From: Azolla caroliniana
Lineage: Eukaryota > Polypodiophyta
Assembly (NCBI GenBank): GCA_043228905.1
Contig: JBHGNT010000006.1
Location: forward strand, 16,306,001 to 16,370,000
Direction: 5' to 3'
DNA: 64,000 nucleotides
Shown: in pieces, positions 43,925-53,386 of the stretch
Position numbering within the stretch: the stretch's first letter is position 1
How the letters are laid out: each line of letters starts with the position of its first letter
Notes under the pieces: model-generated
What the model saw: only the letters and a program-made list of their open reading frames with translations
Databases searched by the model: none
What the model was told of the DNA's origin: nothing
Position numbers and translations under genes: made by a program

Positions 43925-46680
43925 TCATTCTTCCTCCAAAATATCGAGCACACTCTGCTCGATGGGGTCAAGTGGTGCTTCTTCCTCCAATTCCTGTTCC
44001 TTGCCTGCCTGGTCTCCGACCTCCGGTTGGGTTGGCTGTTCCGTAAAAATTTGCTGCTCCGGCTCTGCTTGATTCTGTGGTGCCGGTGCTTCCTCACCGC
44101 TCCGTCCGGGTTCTTCCTGTTCTCCCTCCGTTCCAGGCTCTGTTCTGTTACCAGTGTCGCTTTCTCCGGTCTCGACTGGTCGGCTCGGTGTGCCTTCTTC
44201 CTCTGCTCTGGTGTCTTCCAGTCTCAGCTCTTCTTCGGCATCGGTCTGCTCCTGCTCTTCTTGATTTCCTTTGAACGGAAGTTCTTCTTCGGGTATTCCT
44301 TGTCGGGATTGTTCGGTGTCGGTTGGTTCAACTTCAGCCGGTCGCTCTCCCTCACTTATAGTGATTGGCGTCGTTCTTCCCTTGGCTTCCTGTCGTAACC
44401 GGTCCTGCTCGTATTTCTCCAACTCCAACTGAGTTGCGAGCTGCCCGTCATCCAACCTCTCTACCAACCCTCGGATTTCTTTGAGATGTTCTTCCGCTAA
44501 AGCATAGAAATCCTCCGACAATTCTTCCCGAATGGCGACGATACTTTCTTCATCCATCTTGTAGAACTTGTCACCGGTCTTCCTCTGATTCTCGGCATCA
44601 GCTCGGAGTGTCTGCAGCTCGGCTGCCTATTGTGACCACTCCTTCCACAACTTTTCCGTACTTTCGTTGATGCTTTCCTGAGCTCGGGTACTCCAACCTG
44701 ACATGATGAGCTTGATCCAGTCAACCCCCGCCTTAGCATGCGCATAAGCTTCTTGCTTTTCCTTCCTTGCCCGTTTTATAATGTCGGCCATTATCTGAGC
44801 CTGGGCCTCGTAATCCGCTTTCTGCTTTTCATAGGTACTCTGCAGTTTGTTGATCGTGAAGGTCGATCTTTCCTTTTCTTCATTCTTGATCTTGGTCAGA
44901 TCCAGCTTTTCCCGCCTTAGCGCCTCTAATTCCTTCCTTCTCTCCGTCGCTTGGGTTATTTCCGCCGACAATGCTTCCTTTTTGGCACTGACCTCGTCCA
45001 TTGTCTTAGCCAGGTCTAATCGGGTCTCTTTGAGCTGTTCTTTCAGCTTCTCTATTTGCCGGTTGTAGTCTGATGCCCGTTTCTTGTTGTCCGACTCGGC
45101 CTGCTTGTGATCTCGGTAGAGACGGTCGAAGTCCTCCGTCTTCTGCTTCAGGCGTCGGCTTACCTGAGCTCTTAACCGGTCGTCCCGGTCCTTCTGTTGT
45201 CGGAGTTCTTCCTGCAGTCGTTCTATCTCCTGCTCGGCATGTCGACGCAGTTGGTCCTTCTCCTTTTGCAGCTTCTCTTTTTCTTCTTGCAGTCGGTCAT
45301 TAGTGGCTCGGCCTTTTCGGAGGCCTTCTTCCATTTTCCGTCTGTCGTCCTCCACTGCTCCCTTTCTTTTTCCCTTAATGCCTCCTGAGCTTTTAACTCC
45401 TCTCCTAAGGTTTCTATTATTTTTTCGGTCTCAGGGCCGGTTTGCAAGGCTACCGGTTCCGGTTCCGGTTCTGGTTGCTTCCTTGTTGTCCCGACCGGCT
45501 TGGTGACAACTTGTGCTTGTTGAATTCCTTCCCTTGCCTGCAACAGCTCCCCTTGCAATTCCTTGATCTGTGTTCGGAGCACGACCAACTCCTGGGTTGT
45601 TGTATGCGTCAGATGTTGCCTACACGTTTCTTCTTCCTCTAACTGGTCCGCTACTCCCGATAACTGCTCCGAAAGCCATCTCAGCCATTGTGGCTTTGTG
45701 CTTCCTGTGTCGGGGTAGCCTTGCTCACTTCTACTCCTTAACTCAGGCTGTTTTTCCGGCCTTTTCTCTGGCTCCGGCGCTTGTTCATTCCTCTTCTCTG
45801 GGATGACCAGTTCTCTGAAGTCCGGCAAAACCGGTGTCGGTGCTGCTTCCCTCGGTACGGGTTCCGGTACTGCTTCCGCCTCGGCTACTGGAGGTGGTCC
45901 TTGCGCCCTCTGCTGAGTTTTGTCAACTGGTGGAGCCGGTCCTTTCGCTCGTCTCTCCCGACCTTGTCTTGCTGGGAGTCTTACCAGTGGTTCAGATGAG
46001 TCTTCTGTTTCAGCTTCCTCCTCCGGTGCGGCTACCAGACGGACCTTTTGTATAAAGACCTCTGGTTCCGGTTCCGGCCGTCGCAGCGTTATATTGATTG
46101 GTTTGAGCGCTACCGGTTCCTCCTCGGCCGATTTCCCTTTGCCTTTGTTGCCGGTTCCTGTTGCTGTCGGGATGGTCCTTCCCCCCGCTGTTCTGCTTCT
46201 TCCTGGGTCCATTCGGGGGTGTGTTTCTCCAGGATATGTCGGCGCTTTGTGACCTTTTTCGGCGTCGTCTCCTGCCGACCTCTTTTCTTTTGTTTGATGG
46301 GGAGCACCGGTGGGACTAACACCATTAGCCATTGTGCTATCCCGACCCATGGCTTTTTTCCTTCCACAAGGTTCTTGATGGCCTCCTTCAATCCTTTGGT
46401 TATGAAATGGAGCCAATCCACTTGTAATCCTTCGTACGTTGCAATTAAGAACGTTGCCTGGTACCTGGGTATGGCCGGGGGACGAGAATTCACGAATCCA
46501 TATTCCATCATGGCGCGGGCCACTTCTCCGAACAGCAGGTTCTCTCCGCCCTGTGTACGGTACGCCTTGCTGATGATGGAATACTCACCGAAATATTCGA
46601 ACAGGATTTCACTTGAAGGGTTTTCGATCGTTTGAAGTCCTCCTGCTTTTATCCCCGTGAGCGCCTGCACCGCTCCTTCC
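43925..46680 (-). pseudogene. Extra ORF: conserved globular domain, Pro/Glu hinge, long coiled coil
   Basis: The N-terminal domain (ILFEYFGEYSIISKAYRT...FGEVARAMMEYGFVNSR...TYEGLQVDWLHFITKGLKEAI...WVGIAQWLMVLVPPVLP, 46640-46300) is shared with the ORF at 7570-9210. A Pro/Glu/Arg-rich hinge (PEPEPEVF...) follows, then about 300 residues of Lys/Glu/Gln heptad-like coiled coil (45355-44627: RLQEEKEKLQKEKDQLRRH...). An acidic Glu/Pro/Thr tail ends DPIEQSVLDILEEE (43925). Frameshifts near 46140 and 45300 and a stop at 44627 break it. Its enlarged size and domain order suggest a structural protein. I do not recognise the family. Confidence 0.7.
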
Positions 46681-48006
46681 GGCTTTGTCCCTGGTTTGGA
46701 GGGTGGGTATGCTTTGGCGGTCGTCTTCGGTTTTTCGGTTATCCGGTACCGATACCGGGTTGTCATTCCTTGCTGCCTCCCGACGTTCCTCTCTTCGGAA
46801 AAATCCACGCTTCTGATTCCGTCGGAAATTTCGGTTCCCTTGTCGCCTCTCTTCTCTGCGTCGTTCGTATTCCAGGGATTCGTCTCGGTCGTACCGGTCC
46901 CGGGGGTAGCTATCTCTGCGTTTCTCCTCTCGGTCATAGTTATCGCGTCTTCTATCAGCGTATCTATTACCGCGTTCGCGTTGGTAGCGGTCGTCTCTCC
47001 GGAATCGATCCTCATCCGGGTTCTGATTGCGCGGTTCTATGTGTCGAACCGATGCTGCCTGCCGATTTAACAGGTTATATTCGCATCGGTCCGTTGTATG
47101 GGCTCGAGAGTTGCAGATCATACATTGTGTCCGCAGGGTGCAGTCTACTGTTGAGTGGCCCGAATTTAGGCATGTTGTGCATTGTAAGTCCTGTCGGAAC
47201 CTCAGGTCTTCCTCCTTCGGGAGTGCCCGGTGTAACATCCCCATCGACAAGAAGGAGCTAGTCTTGTCCATTTCTAAGACCCGATCAATAACTTGGTCCA
47301 TTGTGCTGGTGTGGAAATCAAGGACTCCGCACATTGTTCGAAGTGGCTCTTTCAACGCAACCAAAAAGACTGTTTTGGCTTCGTCTTCGGGTGGTGCTCT
47401 CGTCAGTTGGCTGTGCAGGATCTAAAACCGAATGATGAATTGTGGCACAGTCTCGTTCTCTTCCTGCCGGGTGGTGTAGAACTGCCTGACCAATTCCCTT
47501 TGCTCCACTTGTCTGTGAAAAAGCCTGAGGAATTTGGCCTTCAAGGCATCGAATGTGGCAAAGTTGCCCGGTAAGTGCTTTGCGTGCCATCGGGCTGCCG
47601 GTCCTTCTAAGGTCATGCCGAATTCGGCGACTTTGGATCGTTCGGCTTCGGGCTCCGTTAGTCTTTGGGAGACATGGTTGGCTTCCCATGTTTGGAGGAA
47701 TGCGTACACGTGTGCCTCCCCGTCGGGCTCATCCCGGTACTTTGGGTATGGGTACGACATCGTGTCGTCCAACTGACTCTCCTGCTTTCTCCGCTCTCTG
47801 TCTGTTGTTGGCGTCGGTGTGAGAACCTTTGGTTCCTCCGCGGTTGGTGCCGGTATCCGCTCCTTTAGTTCCTCCGCGGGTGTTGCCAGTGTCCGGTCCT
47901 TTGGTTCCTCCGCGGGTGTTGTCGGTATCCGCTCCTTCGGTTTCTTTGCGGGTGTTGTCGGTATCCGGTCAGCCGCCCTCGGCGATTGCCGGTCACCGAA
48001 CTCCAA
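46609..48006 (-). pseudogene. Gag of the pol-less gypsy, one internal TAG
   Basis: Frame 48006-47422 contains the capsid-like region (YPYPKYRDEPDGEAHVYAFLQTWEANHV; FGMTLEGPAARWHAKHLPG; KFLRLFHRQVEQRELVRQFY). After a single in-frame TAG (47422-47424) the same frame continues to 46609 with TMDQVIDRVLEMDK, the double knuckle CTTCLNSGHSTVDC...CMICNSRAHTTDRC and a repetitive Arg/Asp/Tyr RNA-binding tail. It binds element RNA and forms particles in functional relatives. The N-terminal part has PTTPAEEPKER-type repeats (47950-47820) encoded by a GTTCCTCCGCGG-like minisatellite. Confidence 0.78.
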
Positions 48007-48455
48007 GGTTATTTCTTCCTCTGGCTCCGGTGTTACTGAGTCTTCCGACTCCTCTTCTCCCGGGTCGTTTGGTGTGTCGTGGCTGCTTTTATACCGGGAC
48101 GCAACGCTTCCGTCGCTTTCCGACTCCGCCTCAAGTGTTGCGAATGCTTCTGAGTCCCCGTCGCCCCGGTGAGCGTCTGTAGTATCGTTTCTGCCTCTTG
48201 CAGGCTTGTTATGCTACTGCCTTCATAGGGGACTTGCAGAACCCGGAATTGCAGTGCTTCTTCTGCGACTCTCCGAAGAGTTCTGGAGAATGACCGATCT
48301 CGCCGGATCTCGTCGACGGCTTGCTGCAGGGCTTCCCGTCGTTGCTCTCGTTCGGTGTATCGTCTCCCTCGTTCGGTGATGTGGTCGTCGTTTGGTCTAG
48401 ACATCCATCCCCCGGTTGTCCTCTGCACTTTGCAGGAATCGCGGTGCCAAAATAG
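48007..48455 (-). other. Leader/5' untranslated region of the pol-less gypsy
   Basis: It lies between the LTR end (48456) and the gag frame. Just inside, the minus strand reads CTATTTTGGCACCGCG, where TGGCACCGCG may be the PBS. The rest has a frame continuing the Gag N-terminus (MSRPNDDHITERGRRYTERE...) that might be coding. No other feature. Confidence 0.45.
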
Positions 48456-48846
48456 TGTTGTCTGCCTGGCCGGACTAGCCTCAACACAGGTGTCTATCCG
48501 ACACTTCTCCAAAGGGGTGGTAAGGATTGGACGCTAGGTTACACGCGTAAGATGATTACAATTAAGCACAGACGGTAAAACAATACGAAGATATAGATAA
48601 ACACACAATAATTACTTTTGTATTACTTCCGTCAAAACCTTTACAAATCATCGGATCCTTTTATAGGCATCCGGCAAGGTTACAATCGGTGCGCTTAGGC
48701 AACCGGCATCCGAATCGGTCCGGATCTGGATCGGTACAACTATACCGGATCCGTCCCTCCGAATAATAATTATACTATTATTTACTTCCTATTATCCGAT
48801 CCGACTCCGCCTTCCCACTTGTCATTGCTCTTCTGACCGGTCAACA
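48456..48846 (-). repeat. 5' LTR of the pol-less gypsy
   Basis: 391 bp, TGTTGACCGG...GGCAGACAACA, with a TATA box CCTATAAAAGG at 48657-48667 (minus). The inner 250 bp match 43625-43874. Next to it, 48847-48848 is a 2-bp filler before the right 853-bp repeat. Confidence 0.85.
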
Positions 48847-48848
48847 TC

Positions 48849-49701
48849 GAAAAACTTACAAGGGTGGTCGATACCCAAAGGAGAAAAGATCTCATGATCA
48901 TAATGTAGAGAAATGCACGGAATATCGCTCGGCCACAACCAAGTAGTAAATCACTTCTATAAGAATCAAACAGAGAAATGGGAAATGGAGAGCACACAAG
49001 AAAATGACACAGGATGCTTACGTGGAAAACCCTAATATGGAAAAACCACGGGAGCCCACAGACTCCGAACTATCACTATGAAGAGAAGGGGTACAGTCAG
49101 AGACTCGGAGGCAACAACCTCGACCTCTGTTTCTTTGCACAGTGGCAGTTACAACAGAGTATCGCTCTGTATCTCTCTCTCTCTGACTCCCTCTCACTCT
49201 GTCACTCTCTATATACAATGGTTACAAGAACTATAACAACACATATGAAGTGATTGCCCTAAGTCATATTTATACTTGTATGAACTTAGGACTATTTACA
49301 AATATAGCCTCAATGGGCTTACTTAGAAACATATTTATAAATATGTCTTCTTCATCTAGTTCTCACTGGGTCTCCTACCTCTGATTCTCAAGATCCCATC
49401 CGGAGGGACCGAAATCCCAACAATCTCCCCCTTCACTCCGGCATGGGATGTTTCGTCAGCCCGATCCACGTCCGACATGCGTCCAACTTGTTGGGTGTCA
49501 GCACTTTGGTCAACATGTCCGACCCGTTCTCCTCTGTGTGGATCTTTGTCAGCATGAACTCTTGATCTTCTACTCTCTCCCGGATCCAATGATACCTCCG
49601 TTGGACATGTTTCTTCTGGGAATGGTAGGCCACGTTCTTTGCAAGGTGGATGGCACTTTGACTGTCGCCGTAGAGCCGGTATTCCTCCTGTTGGATCCCT
49701 A
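48849..49701. repeat. Right copy of the 853-bp direct duplication
   Basis: Matches 42772-43624. At 49702 the copia sequence continues uninterrupted (RNase H active region), so this is the copy still attached to the rest of the copia element. Confidence 0.9.
48904..49422 (-). repeat. Copia 3' LTR, right duplicate
   Basis: 519 bp, the same boundaries and sequence as 42827-43345 with a few substitutions. The PPT-like GAAGGGGGAGATTG lies on its internal side (49423-49440). Confidence 0.88.
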
Positions 49702-49975
49702 GCTCTCCGATGAAGTCCTTCATCCAGATTATCTCCTTGCCGGCTTCTACAGCTGCCATGTACTTTGCTTCTGTTGTCAACAGTGCAATGGTCATTACAT
49801 ATCCGGATGTAGACCGGCTGGTATTCGCATCAACCGACATATCCGAATGTAGACCAGCTGGTATCCACATCAGTAGACATATCCGAATCCGTGAATCTGT
49901 CAAGTTGGGGATTACCGGAGGCACAGACTCGAAGTGCCTTTCAGATACTGGAGTATCCACTTGGCCGCATTCCAA
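49423..49975 (-). pseudogene. Copia RNase H
   Basis: The minus frame 49975-49433 encodes SRSTSGYVMTIALLTTEAKYMAAVEAGKEIIWMKDFIGELGIQQEEYRLYGDSQSAIHLAKNVAYHSQKKHVQRRYHW...GSDMLTKVLTPNKLDACRTW. The usual YxDSQSA motif is YGDSQSA here. A short tandem duplication of the GGATATGTCGG...ACCAGC segment lies at about 49800-49885. The N-terminal RNase H aspartate region is frame-shifted. Confidence 0.82.
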
Positions 49976-51480
49976 TGCTCTCTACCGGGATTGCTCATGA
50001 ACCGGCTCACCACTCCGACTACATATCCAATATCCGGTTGGGTACACACCATTGCGTACATCAAGCTCCCGACGGTAGAGGCATATGGTATCTTCATCAT
50101 ATCCGCCTTCTCCGCCTCTGTCGTCGGGCTCTGCTTTCCAGATAGTTTGCAGTTTGCCAAAAGTGTCGATCCAACCAATTTCGCATCCGACATGTTGAAC
50201 CACTGAAGCACTTTCGTCACGTACTTTTCCTGTGACAGCCACAATAGCTTCTTCAACCGGTCCCGGATGATGTGCATCTCCAATATCTGTCTTGCCTGAC
50301 CCAAGCCTCGGGCTCTGCTTTCTGGATAGTTTACAGTTTGCCGGAAGTGTCGATCCGACCAATTTCGCATCTGACATGTTGAACCACTAATGCACTTTTG
50401 TCACGTACTTTTCCTGTGACAGCCACAATAGCTTCTTCAACCGGTCCCGGATGATGTGCATCCCCAATATCGGTCTTGCCTGACCCAAGTCTTTCATTGA
50501 GAAGGTTCGGTTCAGGGCCTTCTTCATCATCTGTATTTTGACTTGGTCTCGTCCGACGATCAACATATCATCCAAATATATGAGGAGTATCAGGAAGTCT
50601 CCTCCGTCAAATTTCTTCACAAACACGAAGTGATCGGCTTGCGTCTTGTGGTACCCTTGGTCGGTCATGAAGTAGTCGAACTTTCGGTACCATTGCCGAG
50701 GAGCTTGCTTAAGTCCGTATAAGCTCTTCTTCAGCCTGCACACCAGGTTCTCCTTCCCTTTCTTCTCAAATCCTTCCGGTTGATGCATGTAGATCTCTTC
50801 TTCAAGGTCTCCGTGTAGGAATGTCGTCTTGACGTCCAGCTGCTCTACCTCGAGGTCCATGCTTGCCGCTATGCCCAATACCGTCCGGATGGATGTCATC
50901 TTTACTACCAGGGCAAAGATCTCATCGAAGTCCACTCCTTTCTTCTGCTAGAAACCCTTCACCACAATTCGGGCCTTATTATACCTTGGTGGATTTCCGG
51001 CGTCTCGTGGTTTCAGCTTGTACACCCACTTGTTCCGGAGTGCCCTCTTTCCTTGCGGCAACTCCACCAATTTGTATGTGTGGTTCTCATGTAGGGAATC
51101 CATCTCGTCCTACATGGCACTCAACCACTTGCGGTTGTGGGTGTCCCCCCTTGCTTCTTCAAAGCTTTCCGGCTCCCCCTCATTGGTTAGCAACACATGC
51201 TCTGCATCCGGAAATCTTCGGGGGGCTCTTCTCTCCTGGAGAGGATATCTCCGTCCTTGGTTTCTTACTACCGGTTCCTCCGTCTGTTCCTCATCTGAAT
51301 CCGATTCGGGATCTTGTCCGGTTCCGGTGTCTTCTTCTTCTTTGGTCGGTTTTGTTTCTTGTCTGAATCCCGCCAGTTCGTCGAGTGTCCTCCAGTTACC
51401 AGCTAACATCCGGTTTTCAACCGGGTATATCCTTTTGTAATCAACCGGTTTTCAATGGATGATTCGGAGTTCGTTACCTT
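49976..51480 (-). pseudogene. Copia reverse transcriptase and linker, split by duplication
   Basis: Frame 50935-50387 holds RT: MDFDEIFALVVKMTSIRTVLGIAASMDLEVEQLDVKTTFLHGDLEEEIYMHQPEGFE, SLYGLKQAPRQWY and LIYLDDMLIVGRD (the YLDD catalytic box), ending at GMHIIRDRLKKLLWLSQEKYVTKV. The end is repeated in frame 50370-49912 because of a 184-bp duplication, then continues GSLMYAMVCTQPDIGYVVGVVSRFMSNPG. The linker at 51409-51110 (Glu/Thr-rich, LQERRAPRRFPDAEHVLLTNEGEPESFEEA) precedes RT. Unable to give a working enzyme. Confidence 0.85.
50124..50491. repeat. 184-bp tandem duplication inside copia RT
   Basis: 50124-50307 and 50308-50491 are two copies (both start TCGGGCTCTGCTTTC; both contain ACGTACTTTTCCTGTGACAG) differing by a few substitutions. 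As 184 is not a multiple of three, it shifts the RT frame. Confidence 0.9.
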
Positions 51481-51915
51481 CTTCTCCGACTCTCAGTCGG
51501 CAATGGTCTTGTCTTCCATGAAGACTATGTCCCGACTCTGGAACACCTTTCTGTCGATCAGATCCCACACTTGGTAACCGAACTTATCATCGCCGTATCC
51601 AGGGAATATGCATGGCCGGGACTTCGGATCCAGCTTTGCTCTCTTGTCCTTCGCCTCATGCACGTATGCAAGACACCCGAACACCTTTAAATGCCAGTAA
51701 GATACATCCTTACCAGTCCATACTTTCTGAGGTGAGTCTCCTCCCAAGGGTACTGAGGGTGATCTGTTTATGACATAGGTCGTCGTCGTCAGCGCCTCAG
51801 CCCAAAACGTCTTGGGTAACTTGGCATGTGCAAGCATGCTCTGGACTCTCTCCATTATGGTCCGGTTCATCCTTTCGGCCAGCCCGTTTAGTTCCGGCGT
51901 CTTCACTCCTCGTCA
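51481..51915 (-). pseudogene. Copia integrase C-terminal half
   Basis: The frame 51906-51493 starts KTPELNGLAERMNRTIMERVQSMLAHAKLP (around the core glutamate) and continues FWAEALTTTTYVINRSPSVPLGGDSPQKVWTGKDVSYWHLKVFGCLAYVH...DIVFMEDKTIAD. The zinc finger and the two core aspartates are missing: the sequence jumps to Gag at about 51915, so protease and the N-terminal integrase were deleted. Confidence 0.82.
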
Positions 51916-52818
51916 ACGGCAAGGTTCAACTTGCTCTCCTCGGTGATGAGCATTAGTTCTTCTTCACTTACCGCGATCGTCGTCATTCCCTTCCGGTCCG
52001 GGCATCGCCGATCCGAACCGTTTCGGTCTGATGACTTCTTCGAATCGGTACTGCCGGTTCCCTTGTCTTTCCAAAACTGCCGATAGTTCTTCTGGAAGTG
52101 CCCCGGCTTACCGCAATAGAAGCAAGTGGACCTCCCCCTTGATGTTGACCGTGTCCCCGACTTTTCCCGGTTCTAGGGACTCCGATTCCTTTGTCTTCCG
52201 CATTCCGATTCGGGAAGGAGGGCTTTGGTGTCGAAGATCACTTCCTTGTCTTTTCCGACGCACCTCCTCATCTAGCAAGCTTGACTTGACCCTTGCTAGG
52301 GATAGTTGTTTTCCTTCCAGCCCGGCATTGCCCAACATGACAACTAATGTCTCCCAGCTATCCGGGAGGGAACCGAGCAAGAGTAGAGCAAGTACCTCAT
52401 CGGCGAGAGGTACTTCCAACAAGGTTGCTTGGTGTATCAACCCCTAGAAGGCATTCATGTGCTCCGCCATACTGGAGTTGTCTTGGTATCGGAGCCTCAC
52501 TCGCTTCCGAAATACCGAAACCCAATTAACGACATTCTTGTTCTGGAACATGATGTCGATCTTCTCTCAAAGTTCATGAGCCTTGCTCCCTTCATTGAAG
52601 TTGTTGTACAGGCTCATGTTGATGAAGCACCGGATGTATGTCGTCGTCTTCATGTGCATCACCTCCCACACCGTGGCATCGATCTTATCCGGTCTCTTGT
52701 CCCCGAACTGAGCTGACTACCAAAGATCTTTAACCACTAGCATGTCCCTCATCTTCGACTTCCACACTAAGTAGTTGGAGCCGGTCAGCTTGAACATGCC
52801 GCCGTAAGATTCTTCCAT
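51916..52818 (-). pseudogene. Copia Gag with stops
   Basis: The start ATG at 52818 gives MEESYGGMFKLTGSNYLVWKSKMRDMLVVKDLW, then a TAG and further fragments. Frame 52440-52108 encodes MIHQATLLEVPLADEVLALLLLGSLPDSWETLVVML (the UBN2 signature) and the Arg/Lys-rich segment. A CxxCGKPGHF-type knuckle follows near 52100-52130. A DUF4219-like N-terminus and UBN2 core are typical of Tork-type copia. Several in-frame stops. Confidence 0.78.
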
Positions 52819-52832
52819 TTTCTGTGTTGTTC

Positions 52833-52844
52833 GCTCTGATACCA
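52833..52844 (-). promoter_or_regulatory. Primer binding site of the 49-53 kb copia
   Basis: The minus strand reads TGGTATCAGAGC (initiator tRNA-Met type), 15 bp upstream of the Gag ATG. It is followed by a 3-bp spacer and only two bases of LTR before the chromovirus LTR at 52850. Confidence 0.9.
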
Positions 52845-52849
52845 GTTTG

Positions 52850-53302
52850 TGTCATGAAGACAACATTTTGGATATCAAGAATCGAACCAACGACTTCTTG
52901 GTCTATGTGTTGAACCCTTAACCATTGTAATAACATATATGTTGTGTGATTATAATAATTATGTTTCTAGTTATTACAAGATATTAGAATATTCTAGAAC
53001 ATCCTTTAATATTTCATGATTATATTTCTTATCATAAAATCTAAAATATTCTAGAACATTCTAGATTACTCCATAAGGACCTATAAATAATTGTCTATAC
53101 ATTCGTTTCAACTCATTCGGTTCAACACCAGTCTTTAGCCCTTAGCCTACTCATTGTAATCTTGTTTCATCATAATATAATCTCATTTCTATTTCAAGTC
53201 TTATCTCTCTCACTCTCTCTCTCTCACGCACACACACACACACATTCTCTCTTTCGCTCTCACTCTCACTCTCACTCTATCTTCTACCCACGAGTCTCGA
53301 CA
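52850..53302 (+). repeat. 5' LTR of the outer chromovirus
   Basis: 453 bp, TGTCATGAAGAC...GTCTCGACA, similar at both ends to the inner element's LTR (TGTCATGATATGG). TATA box TATAAATA at 53082-53089. The presumed transcript start ATTCGGTTCAAC at 53115 is complementary to the PBS. CT/CA microsatellites at 53205-53280. Confidence 0.85.
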
Positions 53303-53315
53303 GTTTGAACCGAAT
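53303..53315 (+). promoter_or_regulatory. Self-complementary primer binding site, outer chromovirus
   Basis: Directly after the LTR, GTTTGAACCGAAT contains TTGAACCGAAT (53305-53315), the exact reverse complement of ATTCGGTTCAA at 53115-53125, 33 nt from the TATA box. It does not start with TGG, as a tRNA-primed PBS would. Confidence 0.7.
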
Positions 53316-53386
53316 ATTTCTGTTTCCTTTTCCAATAACCCTAGCAAGCTTTCTTCTTTTCCCTTCTTTCTTTTTCTCCCTCAATT

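Larger units (their letters stand above)
43625..48846 (-). mobile_element. Non-autonomous gypsy derivative: gag plus extra coiled-coil ORF, no pol
   Basis: The 5' LTR is 48846-48456, gag 48006-46609 and the extra ORF about 46680-43925. The 3' LTR is truncated to 43874-43625 (about 141 bp of its end missing). Protease, RT, RNase H and integrase are absent: gag runs straight into the extra ORF. It resembles the TR-GAG/LARD class of non-autonomous elements and presumably relied on an autonomous relative like the one at 4364-12740. No TSD, because the left end is truncated and the flanks are the 853-bp repeats. Confidence 0.8.
48904..52849 (-). mobile_element. Copia element (Tork/Tnt1-like), internally deleted, 5' LTR displaced
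   Basis: 3' LTR 48904-49422, then on the minus strand RNase H, RT, linker, part of integrase and Gag, ending with PBS TGGTATCAGAGC (52833-52844, minus). The next bases GTTTG are followed by the outer chromovirus LTR at 52850, so that element probably landed two bases inside the copia 5' LTR. Protease and the first part of integrase are missing. RT carries a tandem duplication. Confidence 0.82.

Noticed and set aside
44077-46055. Several plus-strand open frames (Leu/Pro/Ser-rich)
   Set aside because: They are complements of the Glu/Lys-rich coiled-coil ORF on the minus strand.
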